NCBI RefSeq assembly: GCF_900104455.1
Contig: NZ_FNHB01000008.1
Span: 87,331 to 151,330 of the forward strand
Direction: 5' to 3'
DNA length: 64,000 nucleotides
Origin: Dendrosporobacter quercicolus
GTDB taxonomy: Bacteria; Bacillota; Negativicutes; DSM-1736; Dendrosporobacteraceae
The translations under genes were made by a program, and so were the position numbers. The notes under the pieces are model-generated. The model worked only from the letters and a program-made list of their open reading frames with translations, was not told the DNA's origin and did no database searches. Below, piece by piece: positions 56,051-64,000 of the stretch (positions are counted from its first letter, which is position 1; the number at the start of each line of letters is the position of its first letter).

Positions 56051-57307
56051 ATGGCGAAGAAAGTTGTACAGGCTTTGTTATGTTTCTTTATGGTGTTGTT
56101 TATTTGTCAGCCAAATTATGATAGTAAGGTCCAGGCCGATTATCCCGGCAATGTGCATAAGGTCCGGTTAATCTGGCCGGCCGTACCGGATGCGGTCATG
56201 TACGAACTGGTGATCAGACGGCAACCGGACAGTGCTGTTCCGGCTGCGTCCGAAACGGTATTGAGCCGGACGGATATTTATACCGCCGGTGTGGAGCTTG
56301 ATGTACCGGCGCTGGAGACCCCGATTGACTCGCTGTGGTGGCAGGTGCGGGCGCTCAATTTTGATCAGCTGCCAATTTCGGAGTTTAGTCCGTCCCAGCG
56401 GGTGGCGGACGGGGAGCTCAATCCGGCTTCACCTCTGCCGACAGCCAGGCTGGATCAATTTCCCTATGCTAAGCTGTATCCTGCTTATGCCTGGATTCCG
56501 GTGTTAGACGCTGCTTCCTATGAGGTGCAAATACTGGCTGCAAATCCTGATCAAACCAATAAAACCGCTATAATCCGCAGCTACCAAATTGACGGTGCGC
56601 TGGCTTTTGATTACTATGATGAAAGAGCCTATACTGAAGAAGGCGTTTATTGGTGGCGGGTTAGGGCCAGGGATCCGTTCAATCAGCCAATTGGCCACTG
56701 GTCGCCGGCCAGCTCGTTTCAGGTGCTCAAGTCCGATACCATCTTCGCACTGTTTGGCGATAGTGTGGCCCATGGCGGAGGCGCGATCTCTAATCCGCCG
56801 TCCGATCCGGCTTATGATTTGACCAGCTATGCCGGCATTCCCATCCGTAATCTGGGGCGCAGCGGGGATACTGTCGCCAGAATGATTGAGCGGTTTGAAA
56901 GCGATGTGCTGACATTTTCTCCCCGCATCCTGATCATTATGGGGGGCATTAACGATATCCGGGCCGGCCGGCCGGCTGCCGCTGTCATTGCCGAACTGGC
57001 GGCAATCCGGGAACTCTGCCGTGAAAACACAATCATCCCGGTATTTGTTGCGCTGACTCCGGTGAATCCGGCGGCCATTAAACGGGCTTTTAATGAAGAT
57101 ACTTCACCGCAATGGCGGAACGAATGGCTGGAGGTTAATCGCTGGATTAAACAGCAGCCGCATCATGTTGATATTTCGCCCTTGTTCGCCGGACCTGACG
57201 GCGTGCTGCCGTCTGAACTGGCAGTGGACGGGCTGCATCCTGATACCAAAGGCAAGGCAATGATGGGGAAGGCGGTTGGCTCGTATTTGCGGCGGCATTT
57301 TCTGTAA
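56051..57307 (+). CDS. Exported SGNH/GDSL hydrolase with N-terminal beta-sandwich domains
   Basis: A 418-residue protein. Signal peptide at about 1-29; two fibronectin-III-like segments (about 35-120 and 130-225, with VMYELVIRRQP and ASYEVQILAANP, DYYDERAYTEEGVYWWRVRARDPF in part). The SGNH hydrolase domain (about 230-418) has LFGDSVAHGGG (Ser nucleophile), GGINDIR (Gly/Asn) and DGLHPD (Asp/His). It could remove acyl groups from cell-wall sugars or glycans. ATG 56051 follows a weak GGGTGA. Not part of the B. subtilis version of this region. Confidence 0.88.
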   Translation: MAKKVVQALLCFFMVLFICQPNYDSKVQADYPGNVHKVRLIWPAVPDAVMYELVIRRQPDSAVPAASETVLSRTDIYTAGVELDVPALETPIDSLWWQVRALNFDQLPISEFSPSQRVADGELNPASPLPTARLDQFPYAKLYPAYAWIPVLDAASYEVQILAANPDQTNKTAIIRSYQIDGALAFDYYDERAYTEEGVYWWRVRARDPFNQPIGHWSPASSFQVLKSDTIFALFGDSVAHGGGAISNPPSDPAYDLTSYAGIPIRNLGRSGDTVARMIERFESDVLTFSPRILIIMGGINDIRAGRPAAAVIAELAAIRELCRENTIIPVFVALTPVNPAAIKRAFNEDTSPQWRNEWLEVNRWIKQQPHHVDISPLFAGPDGVLPSELAVDGLHPDTKGKAMMGKAVGSYLRRHFL

Positions 57308-57382
57308 TCACGAATAGCATGGTAAAGGTTCCGGAGCCTGGCCTGGCCTTTCGAGCATAGAAAAAGCGAATGAGGTGAAACC

Positions 57383-58621
57383 ATGTTTCCCTGGCTGGAT
57401 ATATTGGGCGTGATTATCAGCAGGACGGTGGCATTGTATTTCAGTCCGACATTCTGGGCAATACTGGCTTTGGTTATCTTTCAATACTGGCAGATGCAGC
57501 GCAATCAGCAGCGGATGTTTGGCGTTCACAGTTATTCCATTCTGCAACAAGTGTTTCGGGCGGCAGGCTATGGCATGCTGGGGGGCATCTTAGGCAGCTT
57601 TATTATGATGGTTTTTGGCATAACGTTAAACCAACTGGGCCTGAATTATATTTGGCCGGTGGCAATCGCTCTGATGCTGATTAATATGCGGTTTTTATGT
57701 TTTGCTTATGCCGGCGGTTTGGTGGCTGTAGCCAATGTGCTTTTTGGCTGGCCGGAAGTTAATGTGCCGCAGGTTTTAGCTTTGGTGGCAATTCTGCATA
57801 TTACCGAGAGTGTGCTGATAGCCATCAGCAACCGCTATGGCGCTGTGCCGCTCATCGTAAAAAAGGAAGACGGCCGCTTGGTCGGGGCGTTTAATCTGCA
57901 AAATTTTTGGCCGCTGCCGCTGGTGCTGTTGACCGCGGTTGCAATTCCCGGCGGCGACCTGCCCGGCGGTACCCTGAAAATGCCGGAATGGTGGCCGCTT
58001 ATTCCGACCAGCTTAGAGCTTAATGAGGGCCAGCGGTGGATTTATGCTACCATGCCGGTGGTAGCCGCGCTGGGTTATGCCGATATTGCCGTCGCCAGCT
58101 CGCCGGATAAGCGCCGGCGGCAATCGGCATTGCACTTAGGCTTGTACAGCATTATACTGCTCTGTTTGGCAGTGCTGTCAGCCCGGTTTGAATGGGTTAA
58201 AATTTTTGCGGCTTTGGCTTCACCGCTTGGACATGAATATTTGATTCAGCGGGACAGCCAGAGGGAAATGGCCGGGGAGCCGAGATTTGTCCCGCCGGAA
58301 ACCGGCGTGATGGTGCTGGATACCATTTATAATACGCCAGCCCGGGCAGCCGGGTTGCAGCCGGGTGATATTATTACCGGACTCAATGCTCTTGCAATTC
58401 GCCGGCCCGTGGATTTGGCGCTGGCACTGGCGCAGGCCCCGGAAGAAGCCTGGCTGGAATATGTCCGGAACGGGCGGCTTAATAAACGCCAGCTGAAATT
58501 TAAACCCAGCGGTGTTCTGGGCGTCATTTTAGTACCAAACGGCGATGAGCAAGTCTATGCCGAAATCAGGACCGAACGCTTTGGACTGACGGACTGGCTG
58601 AAACGCAAATTTGGTCGATAG
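57383..58621 (+). CDS. MinJ-like membrane protein with C-terminal PDZ domain
   Basis: A 412-residue protein with about eight membrane helices (to about 285) and a PDZ domain (about 305-390: VMVLDTIYNTPARAAGLQPGDIITGLN in part). The layout matches MinJ of B. subtilis, which bridges DivIVA and MinD and places the division site, and which lies likewise between ctpB and uvrB. I base the call on architecture and position; sequence identity is not visible by eye. ATG 57383 has GAGGTGA upstream. Confidence 0.75.
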   Translation: MFPWLDILGVIISRTVALYFSPTFWAILALVIFQYWQMQRNQQRMFGVHSYSILQQVFRAAGYGMLGGILGSFIMMVFGITLNQLGLNYIWPVAIALMLINMRFLCFAYAGGLVAVANVLFGWPEVNVPQVLALVAILHITESVLIAISNRYGAVPLIVKKEDGRLVGAFNLQNFWPLPLVLLTAVAIPGGDLPGGTLKMPEWWPLIPTSLELNEGQRWIYATMPVVAALGYADIAVASSPDKRRRQSALHLGLYSIILLCLAVLSARFEWVKIFAALASPLGHEYLIQRDSQREMAGEPRFVPPETGVMVLDTIYNTPARAAGLQPGDIITGLNALAIRRPVDLALALAQAPEEAWLEYVRNGRLNKRQLKFKPSGVLGVILVPNGDEQVYAEIRTERFGLTDWLKRKFGR

Positions 58622-58632
58622 CGAAAAATGAA

Positions 58633-58692
58633 CCAAAAACAAGAGGACCTGCCTCTCGTTTGCAAACGAGAGGCAGGTCCTCTTGTTTTTGG
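58633..58692. terminator. Perfect 60-bp palindrome after the MinJ-like gene
   Basis: Two 30-base arms (58633-58662 and 58663-58692) match without a single mismatch or spacer, ending in GTTTTTGG. The RNA hairpin would be very strong; the DNA could also form a cruciform. Confidence 0.85.
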
Positions 58693-59036
58693 CGTAAGCG
58701 CCTGTTGTTTTCCGGAGTTTTCCGTGAAAATTACTCACGGGATACTGCGGGAAAGGACCGGCAGGATCATTACAAGATGCGCTTCCAGCAGGAGAAGAAA
58801 TATCCGTGCAGCTATGACATCGCTATTTGAAATCCCGGGAGAGCATGAGGTGATATTAACGCCGCATACCTCTTTCTTAACCTGCTGCGTTCTTTGCTGC
58901 ATCTGCAAAGTAAAGGCCTGCAGCAGTGAAAATATGGCAGTAAAAGAAGTGCCGGCAGATTATGAACAAGGGTGCACTTTATGTTATAATAATTTCTATC
59001 AGATAATAATTTATTGACAAGGAATTAGGTGATGGA
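58693..59036 (+). other. Non-coding gap before uvrB
   Basis: About 340 bp that contain no supported gene. An open frame of 129 codons (58628-59017) starts inside the palindrome, has no ribosome site and odd composition with many Cys and Arg. The only elements seen are the uvrB promoter and a partial LexA-type box near 58964. Confidence 0.6.
58962..58990 (+). promoter_or_regulatory. Extended -10 promoter of uvrB with partial LexA-like box
   Basis: TGTTATAAT (58982-58990) is an extended -10 with perfect hexamer; the -35 slot (ATGAAC) is weak. GAAC-AAGG-GTGC (58964-58975) matches seven of eight fixed bases of the Bacillota SOS box core GAACNNNNGTTC. Confidence 0.5.
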
Positions 59037-61103
59037 ATGAGTACTGTTCCCAAACTTAATACGGTGTACCGGGAGGGCGGGACGCCGTTTAAGGTTATGG
59101 CGCCGTTTGTGCCGACCGGTGATCAGCCGGAGGCTGTCCGGAAGCTTACCGAAGGGGTGCTGGCCGGACAACGAACCCAGGTTTTACTGGGAGCCACGGG
59201 TACGGGTAAAACCTTTACCATGGCCAAAGTCATCGAAGCGGTGCAAAAGCCGACGCTGGTCATTGCCCATAATAAAACACTGGCTGCTCAACTGGCCAGT
59301 GAGTTTAAGGAGTTTTTCCCCGGGAATGCGGTGGAGTACTTTGTCAGCTACTATGATTACTATCAGCCGGAAGCCTATATTGCGCATACCGACACTTATA
59401 TTGAAAAAGATGCTTCAATTAACGATGAAATAGATAAATTGCGCCACTCAGCAACCAGTTCACTGTTTGAGCGGCGGGATGTCATCATTGTGGCCAGCGT
59501 GTCCTGTATTTATGGTTTAGGCTCGCCTGACGAATACCGGGGCCTGGTACTGTCGCTGCGGCAGGGACAGACCCGGGACCGGGACGAAATTTTACGTAAA
59601 CTGGTCGAAATTCAGTATGAACGCAATGACATTAATTTTACCCGCGGCAAATTCCGGGTGCGGGGTGATGTAATCGAAATATTTCCGGCGGCCAACAATG
59701 AGAAGGCCTTACGGGTCGAGTTGTTCGGCGATGAGGTCGAACGGATTTTGGAAATTGACACTCTGACAGGTGAGATTTTGTCTGAACGCAAGCATATTGC
59801 GATCTATCCGGCGTCTCACTATGTTACATCCCGCGAAAATATGCTGCGGGCGGTACAGGATATTGAGGCCGAGCTTGAGCAGCGGCTTGCTTATTTTAAA
59901 GCCAATCAGCAGTTGCTGGAAGCGCAGCGCCTGGAACAGCGCACCAGGTATGACCTGGAAATGATGCTGGAGATGGGCTATTGTTCGGGAATTGAAAATT
60001 ATTCGCGCCATTTGACCAACCGGCAGCCTGGTGAAGCGCCCTATACGCTGGTTGATTATTTTCCGAAAGACTTTTTAATTGTCATTGATGAGTCTCATGT
60101 GACTTTGCCGCAGTTAAGAGCCATGTACGCCGGTGACCGTTCCCGGAAAGAGTCGTTGGTGGGCAACGGCTTCCGGCTGCCATCGGCCTTTGATAACCGG
60201 CCGTTTAAATTTGAGGAATTTGTTGAACGGATTAATCAAATTGTCTATGTCTCGGCTACTCCCGCCAAATACGAATTTGAGCAGGCCGATCAGGTTGTTC
60301 AGCAGATTATCCGGCCGACCGGGCTGGTTGATCCGGAGGTTGAAATCCGGCCGATTAAAGGCCAGATGGATGATCTGCTGGGCGAAATAAAGGCCAGAGT
60401 GGCTGTTGCGGAGCGCGTGCTGGTAACAACCCTGACCAAGAAGATGGCCGAAAACTTAACCGATTACCTGAAGGAAATGGGCATCAAAGTACGGTATCTG
60501 CACTCGGATATTGCCACAATTGAGCGGGCGGAAATCATCCGTGACCTGCGGGCGGGCGTCTTTGACGTGCTTGTGGGCATCAATTTGCTGCGCGAGGGTC
60601 TGGATCTGCCGGAAGTATCGCTGGTGGCAATTTTGGATGCGGATAAGGAAGGCTTTCTCCGGTCCGAAACTTCACTCATTCAGACCATTGGCCGGGCGGC
60701 CCGGAATGTTGGCGGAAGAGTTATTATGTATGCCGATCGACTGACCGACTCCATGCGCCGGGCGATCAGCGAGACAGACCGTCGCCGTGAAATTCAGCGT
60801 GCTTACAATGCGGCGCACGGCATTACGCCTACAACGATTTCGAAGAAGGTTAAGGAACTGATAGAAACGACCAAAGTGGCCGAAACTCCGGCCAGCTATA
60901 AGGCCAGCGGCAATTCCATGATGACTGTTGTAGAGACGCTGGATTTGATCGCCAGCCTGGAAAGTGAAATGAAGGCGGCATCGAAGAAGCTTGAATTTGA
61001 ACGCGCCGCTCAGTTGCGCGATATGATTGTCGAACTCAAAGGGCGTTTGCCGGCGAATGCCGGCAAGCGTCCGGCCAAAAAATCAGCTAGGAACAAGAGC
61101 TAG
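59037..61103 (+). CDS. uvrB: Excinuclease ABC subunit B
   Basis: A 688-residue UvrB of nucleotide excision repair. Walker A is GATGTGKTF (about 54-62), the beta-hairpin that probes the damaged strand is [21 protein letters not shown] (in part, about 108), DEAD-like motif DESH (about 349), helicase motif [14 protein letters not shown] and the C-terminal UVR coiled-coil (about 630-665) that recruits UvrC. ATG 59037 has AATTAGGTGATGG upstream. It is followed by uvrA after 18 bp. Confidence 0.98.
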   Translation: MSTVPKLNTVYREGGTPFKVMAPFVPTGDQPEAVRKLTEGVLAGQRTQVLLGATGTGKTFTMAKVIEAVQKPTLVIAHNKTLAAQLASEFKEFFPGNAVEYFVSYYDYYQPEAYIAHTDTYIEKDASINDEIDKLRHSATSSLFERRDVIIVASVSCIYGLGSPDEYRGLVLSLRQGQTRDRDEILRKLVEIQYERNDINFTRGKFRVRGDVIEIFPAANNEKALRVELFGDEVERILEIDTLTGEILSERKHIAIYPASHYVTSRENMLRAVQDIEAELEQRLAYFKANQQLLEAQRLEQRTRYDLEMMLEMGYCSGIENYSRHLTNRQPGEAPYTLVDYFPKDFLIVIDESHVTLPQLRAMYAGDRSRKESLVGNGFRLPSAFDNRPFKFEEFVERINQIVYVSATPAKYEFEQADQVVQQIIRPTGLVDPEVEIRPIKGQMDDLLGEIKARVAVAERVLVTTLTKKMAENLTDYLKEMGIKVRYLHSDIATIERAEIIRDLRAGVFDVLVGINLLREGLDLPEVSLVAILDADKEGFLRSETSLIQTIGRAARNVGGRVIMYADRLTDSMRRAISETDRRREIQRAYNAAHGITPTTISKKVKELIETTKVAETPASYKASGNSMMTVVETLDLIASLESEMKAASKKLEFERAAQLRDMIVELKGRLPANAGKRPAKKSARNKS

Positions 61104-61121
61104 CAGCTAAGGGGTATATAC

Positions 61122-63983
61122 GTGAGGGAAAAGATTGTAATCAAAGGCGCCAGACAACACAATTTAAAAAATATAGATTTGGAAATTCCCCGGGACAAGC
61201 TTGTCGTTATTACCGGTCTAAGCGGTTCAGGCAAGTCGTCGCTGGCGTTTGATACAATTTACGCCGAAGGTCAGCGGCGCTATGTCGAATCACTGTCGGC
61301 TTATGCCCGGCAGTTTTTGGGCCAAATGGATAAACCTGATGTCGATTATATCGAAGGGTTGTCGCCGGCCATTTCAATTGATCAAAAAACGACCAGCCGC
61401 AATCCCCGTTCCACGGTTGGGACGGTAACTGAGATCTATGATTATTTACGGCTGATGTTTGCCCGCGCCGGGCGGCCGCATTGTCCGAAATGCGGCAAGG
61501 CAATCAGTCAGCAAACGGTTGAACAGATGGTTGATCAGATCCTGACTTTAGCCGGGGGAACCAAGCTGATGCTGCTGGCTCCGGTCGTCCATGGCAAAAA
61601 AGGCGAGCATCAGAAGGTGCTGGAGGATATCCGGAAAAACGGCTATGCCCGGGTGCGGGTAGATGGGCAAGTCCAGGATATTACCGAAGATATCAAGCTG
61701 GAAAGAAATAAAAAGCATACCATTGAAGTGGTAATCGACCGGCTGGTTATTCGTGAGGGGATTGACCGGCGATTGGCCGATTCCCTGGAGACCTCGCTGG
61801 ACTTAGGCGGCGGTGTTGTAACCGTACAGATTGTTGACGGCAGTGAACTGGTATTCAGCCAGAACTTCGCCTGTGTTGACTGCGGGATTAGCCTGCCTGA
61901 AATTGCCCCGCGGATGTTTTCCTTTAACAGCCCTTACGGCGCCTGCCCGGATTGTACCGGATTGGGCAACAATATGGAATTTGATCCGGCCCTGGTTATT
62001 CCCGATCCCGGCAAATCATTCATTGACGGCCTGCTGGCTCCTTTCAGCAAGAATACCAATTCTTATACTATGTGTCAGCTGGAAGCGGTACTGGAGCGTT
62101 ATGGCTTTTCGCTGTACAGCAGCTGGAATGAATTGCCGGATAACGTAAAAGATATCATTATGTATGGCTCAGGGGAGGAAAAATTCAGCTTCCGGTATGA
62201 AAATATGTATGGTGAAAACAAGATGTACCATGCAGTGTTCGAAGGCATTATGCCGCTATTAAACCGGCGGTACCGGGAAACCAGTTCAGACTGGTCCCGG
62301 GAAGAATACGAAGAATACATGAGCACCAAACCCTGCCCGGCTTGCAAAGGAGCGCGGCTTAAGCCGGAAACGCTGGCCGTAAAGATTGGCGGCAAAAATA
62401 TCTATGAGGTTACCACGCTGACAATTGCCGAAGGCCGGCAGTTTTTTGCCGGTCTGGAACTTACGGAACGCGAGCAGAAAATTGCCTACCAGATATTAAA
62501 GGAAATCAATGCCCGGCTGGGCTTTTTACTGGATGTCGGCCTGGATTATCTGACGCTGGACCGCACCGCCGGCACCCTTAGCGGCGGCGAGGCGCAGCGT
62601 ATCAGGCTTGCTACCCAGATCGGGTCCGGGCTGGTCGGTGTATTATACATTCTGGATGAGCCCAGTATCGGCCTGCACCAGCGGGACAATAACCGGCTGC
62701 TGGCAACGCTTAAGCATCTGCGGGATGTGGGCAATACGCTGCTCATTGTGGAGCATGATGAAGATACGATGTATGCGGCCGACCACATCATCGACATTGG
62801 TCCCGAAGCCGGAGCGGGCGGCGGACAGGTTGTGGCCCAGGGAACGGTCGAACAGATTAAAGCCAATCCAGCTTCGATCACCGGGCAGTATCTCAGCCGC
62901 CGGCGCTTTATTCCGGTACCGGCCGTCCGCCGCAAACCAAATGGAAAGTGGCTGGAAGTGATCGGCGCCAGGGAAAACAATTTGAAAAATTTAACCGTTA
63001 AGTTTCCGCTTGGCGTGTTTACTGCTGTTACCGGTGTATCCGGTTCCGGCAAGAGCACGCTGGTAAATGAAATCTTATATAAAGGCCTGGCCAGCCGGAT
63101 TTACAAAAGCCGGACCAGACCGGGCGAGCATAAGGAAATCCGCGGCGCCGAGCATATTGATAAAATTATTGAGATTGATCAGTCGCCGATTGGCCGGACG
63201 CCGCGCTCCAATCCTGCCACCTATACCAGCTTATTTGATGCCATCCGCGAGGTGTATAGTCAAACGCCGGAAGCCAAAATGCGGGGCTATAAACCGGGAC
63301 GGTTCAGCTTTAATGTGAAAGGCGGGCGTTGTGAAGCCTGCCGCGGTGATGGTATTATTAAAATTGAAATGCATTTTCTGCCCGATGTCTATGTGCCCTG
63401 CGAGGTTTGCAAAGGGGCCCGCTATAACCGGGAAACGCTGGAAGTGCGTTATAAAGGCAAGAGCATTGCCCAGGTGCTGGATATGGTGGTTGACGAGGCG
63501 GTGGATTTCTTCCGGAACATTCCCAAAGTGCACCGTAAGCTGCAGATTTTGCAGGACGTCGGCCTGGGCTATATTAAACTGGGTCAGCCGGCCACAACGC
63601 TCAGCGGCGGGGAGGCCCAGCGGGTTAAGCTGGCCACTGAGCTGGCCCGCCGCAGTACCGGCAAGACCTTATATATTCTGGATGAGCCCACAACCGGATT
63701 GCATACCGCTGACATTCACCGCCTGCTGGAGGTGTTGCAGCGGCTGGTTGACGGCGGCGACAGTATTGTTGTGATTGAGCATAATCTGGACGTTATCAAG
63801 ACGGCTGATTACCTCATCGATCTTGGCCCGGAAGGGGGCTTGCGCGGCGGTACGCTGGTCGCTCAGGGCACCCCGGAGCAAATCGCAGCCGCCGCTAAGT
63901 CTTATACCGGCCATTTCCTCAAGCCGCTCCTGGCGGAAGCCGCCGCCATGAATGCGGCCGCCTGCCGGACAGTCGCGGAGTGA
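61122..63983 (+). CDS. uvrA: Excinuclease ABC subunit A
   Basis: A 953-residue UvrA, the damage-sensing ATPase of nucleotide excision repair. Two ABC modules: Walker [10 protein letters not shown] (about 31-39) with [12 protein letters not shown] and [11 protein letters not shown]; and GVSGSGKST (about 640) with [12 protein letters not shown] and [10 protein letters not shown]. Zinc sites are CPKCGK..., CVDCG...CPDC and CEACRGDG...CEVCKG. GTG 61122 lies after AAGGGG. Complete at both ends; the stop is 6 bases before repeat copy 4. Confidence 0.98.
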   Translation: MREKIVIKGARQHNLKNIDLEIPRDKLVVITGLSGSGKSSLAFDTIYAEGQRRYVESLSAYARQFLGQMDKPDVDYIEGLSPAISIDQKTTSRNPRSTVGTVTEIYDYLRLMFARAGRPHCPKCGKAISQQTVEQMVDQILTLAGGTKLMLLAPVVHGKKGEHQKVLEDIRKNGYARVRVDGQVQDITEDIKLERNKKHTIEVVIDRLVIREGIDRRLADSLETSLDLGGGVVTVQIVDGSELVFSQNFACVDCGISLPEIAPRMFSFNSPYGACPDCTGLGNNMEFDPALVIPDPGKSFIDGLLAPFSKNTNSYTMCQLEAVLERYGFSLYSSWNELPDNVKDIIMYGSGEEKFSFRYENMYGENKMYHAVFEGIMPLLNRRYRETSSDWSREEYEEYMSTKPCPACKGARLKPETLAVKIGGKNIYEVTTLTIAEGRQFFAGLELTEREQKIAYQILKEINARLGFLLDVGLDYLTLDRTAGTLSGGEAQRIRLATQIGSGLVGVLYILDEPSIGLHQRDNNRLLATLKHLRDVGNTLLIVEHDEDTMYAADHIIDIGPEAGAGGGQVVAQGTVEQIKANPASITGQYLSRRRFIPVPAVRRKPNGKWLEVIGARENNLKNLTVKFPLGVFTAVTGVSGSGKSTLVNEILYKGLASRIYKSRTRPGEHKEIRGAEHIDKIIEIDQSPIGRTPRSNPATYTSLFDAIREVYSQTPEAKMRGYKPGRFSFNVKGGRCEACRGDGIIKIEMHFLPDVYVPCEVCKGARYNRETLEVRYKGKSIAQVLDMVVDEAVDFFRNIPKVHRKLQILQDVGLGYIKLGQPATTLSGGEAQRVKLATELARRSTGKTLYILDEPTTGLHTADIHRLLEVLQRLVDGGDSIVVIEHNLDVIKTADYLIDLGPEGGLRGGTLVAQGTPEQIAAAAKSYTGHFLKPLLAEAAAMNAAACRTVAE

Positions 63984-63988
63984 TGTGT

Positions 63989-64000
63989 TAACCACAGAGG
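63989..64000. repeat. Dispersed palindromic repeat, copy 4, cut by the window edge
   Basis: AACCACAGAGG, preceded by TT, is identical to the outer end of the other copies and lies in the same kind of place, directly behind a stop codon. Confidence 0.65.

Noticed and set aside
58628..59017. Forward open frame of 129 codons before uvrB
   Set aside because: It starts inside the perfect palindrome, has no ribosome site, overlaps the uvrB promoter and has implausible composition.

Overview
The window is a chromosomal segment of a flagellated, anaerobic, hydrogen-metabolising member of the Bacillota. The backbone order (fliW, csrA, flagellin, fliD, fliT-like, hpf, secA, prfB, ftsE, ftsX, a Ctp protease, a MinJ-like PDZ protein, uvrB, uvrA) closely follows the Bacillus subtilis hag-to-uvrA region. 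A Tat-exported [FeFe] hydrogenase with a cytochrome b partner, csaB next to a DUF5693 protein, and the overall style of the proteins suggest the Negativicutes (Sporomusaceae-like). That placement is inference: no rRNA, tRNA or LPS gene is present to confirm it.

Region 1 (1-3.6 kb) is the late flagellar block: fliW, csrA, flaG, fliS, flagellin. flaG and flagellin have recognisable sigma-28 (SigD/FliA) promoters, and the flagellin gene ends in a long palindrome. Region 2 (3.4-27.6 kb) is a flagellin glycosylation island. It opens with a Maf/DUF115 flagellin glycosyltransferase and pseB-pseC-pseF, and closes with pseG (fused to an ATP-grasp domain), a HAD hydrolase and pseI, so a full pseudaminic-acid-type pathway is present. 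Between these lies an AT-rich, probably acquired stretch (about 8.5-23.6 kb). It holds two tandem paralogues of unknown family behind their own sigma-28 promoter, a TylF-like methyltransferase, a cytidylyltransferase fused to an RraA-like domain, two near-duplicate WbsX proteins, glycosyltransferases, and a small Rossmann-like module repeated six times in five proteins. The likely joint task is to build, activate, decorate and transfer nonulosonate-like sugars onto flagellin. Region 3 (27.7-30.3 kb) returns to flagella: fliD, whose sigma-28 promoter lies inside the pseI terminator, a FliT-like protein and a small protein resembling the FliD C-terminus.

Region 4 (30.3-39.8 kb) is mixed: a ferredoxin-like protein under a perfect Crp/Fnr-type palindrome; a glycosyltransferase-methyltransferase fusion; a structured RNA candidate with its own promoter (possibly a raiA-motif RNA) leading into a zinc-ribbon protein; an amino-acid ABC transporter in two transcription units; a cold-shock protein; long-form hpf; a small convergent gene; and a three-gene periplasmic [FeFe] hydrogenase operon.

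Region 5 (40-64 kb) is housekeeping and envelope: secA, prfB (with the +1 programmed frameshift), a DUF2993 protein, DUF5693-csaB, a YitT protein, a split transketolase, an M50 protease, ftsEX with an EnvC-like activator, a Ctp protease, an SGNH hydrolase, a MinJ-like protein, and uvrB-uvrA. Three complete copies and one truncated copy of a roughly 100-120 bp imperfect palindrome (ends CCACAGAG/CTCTGTGG, core GCGCGAT/ATCGCG) lie between genes here. Several transcription units end in unusually long perfect hairpins.
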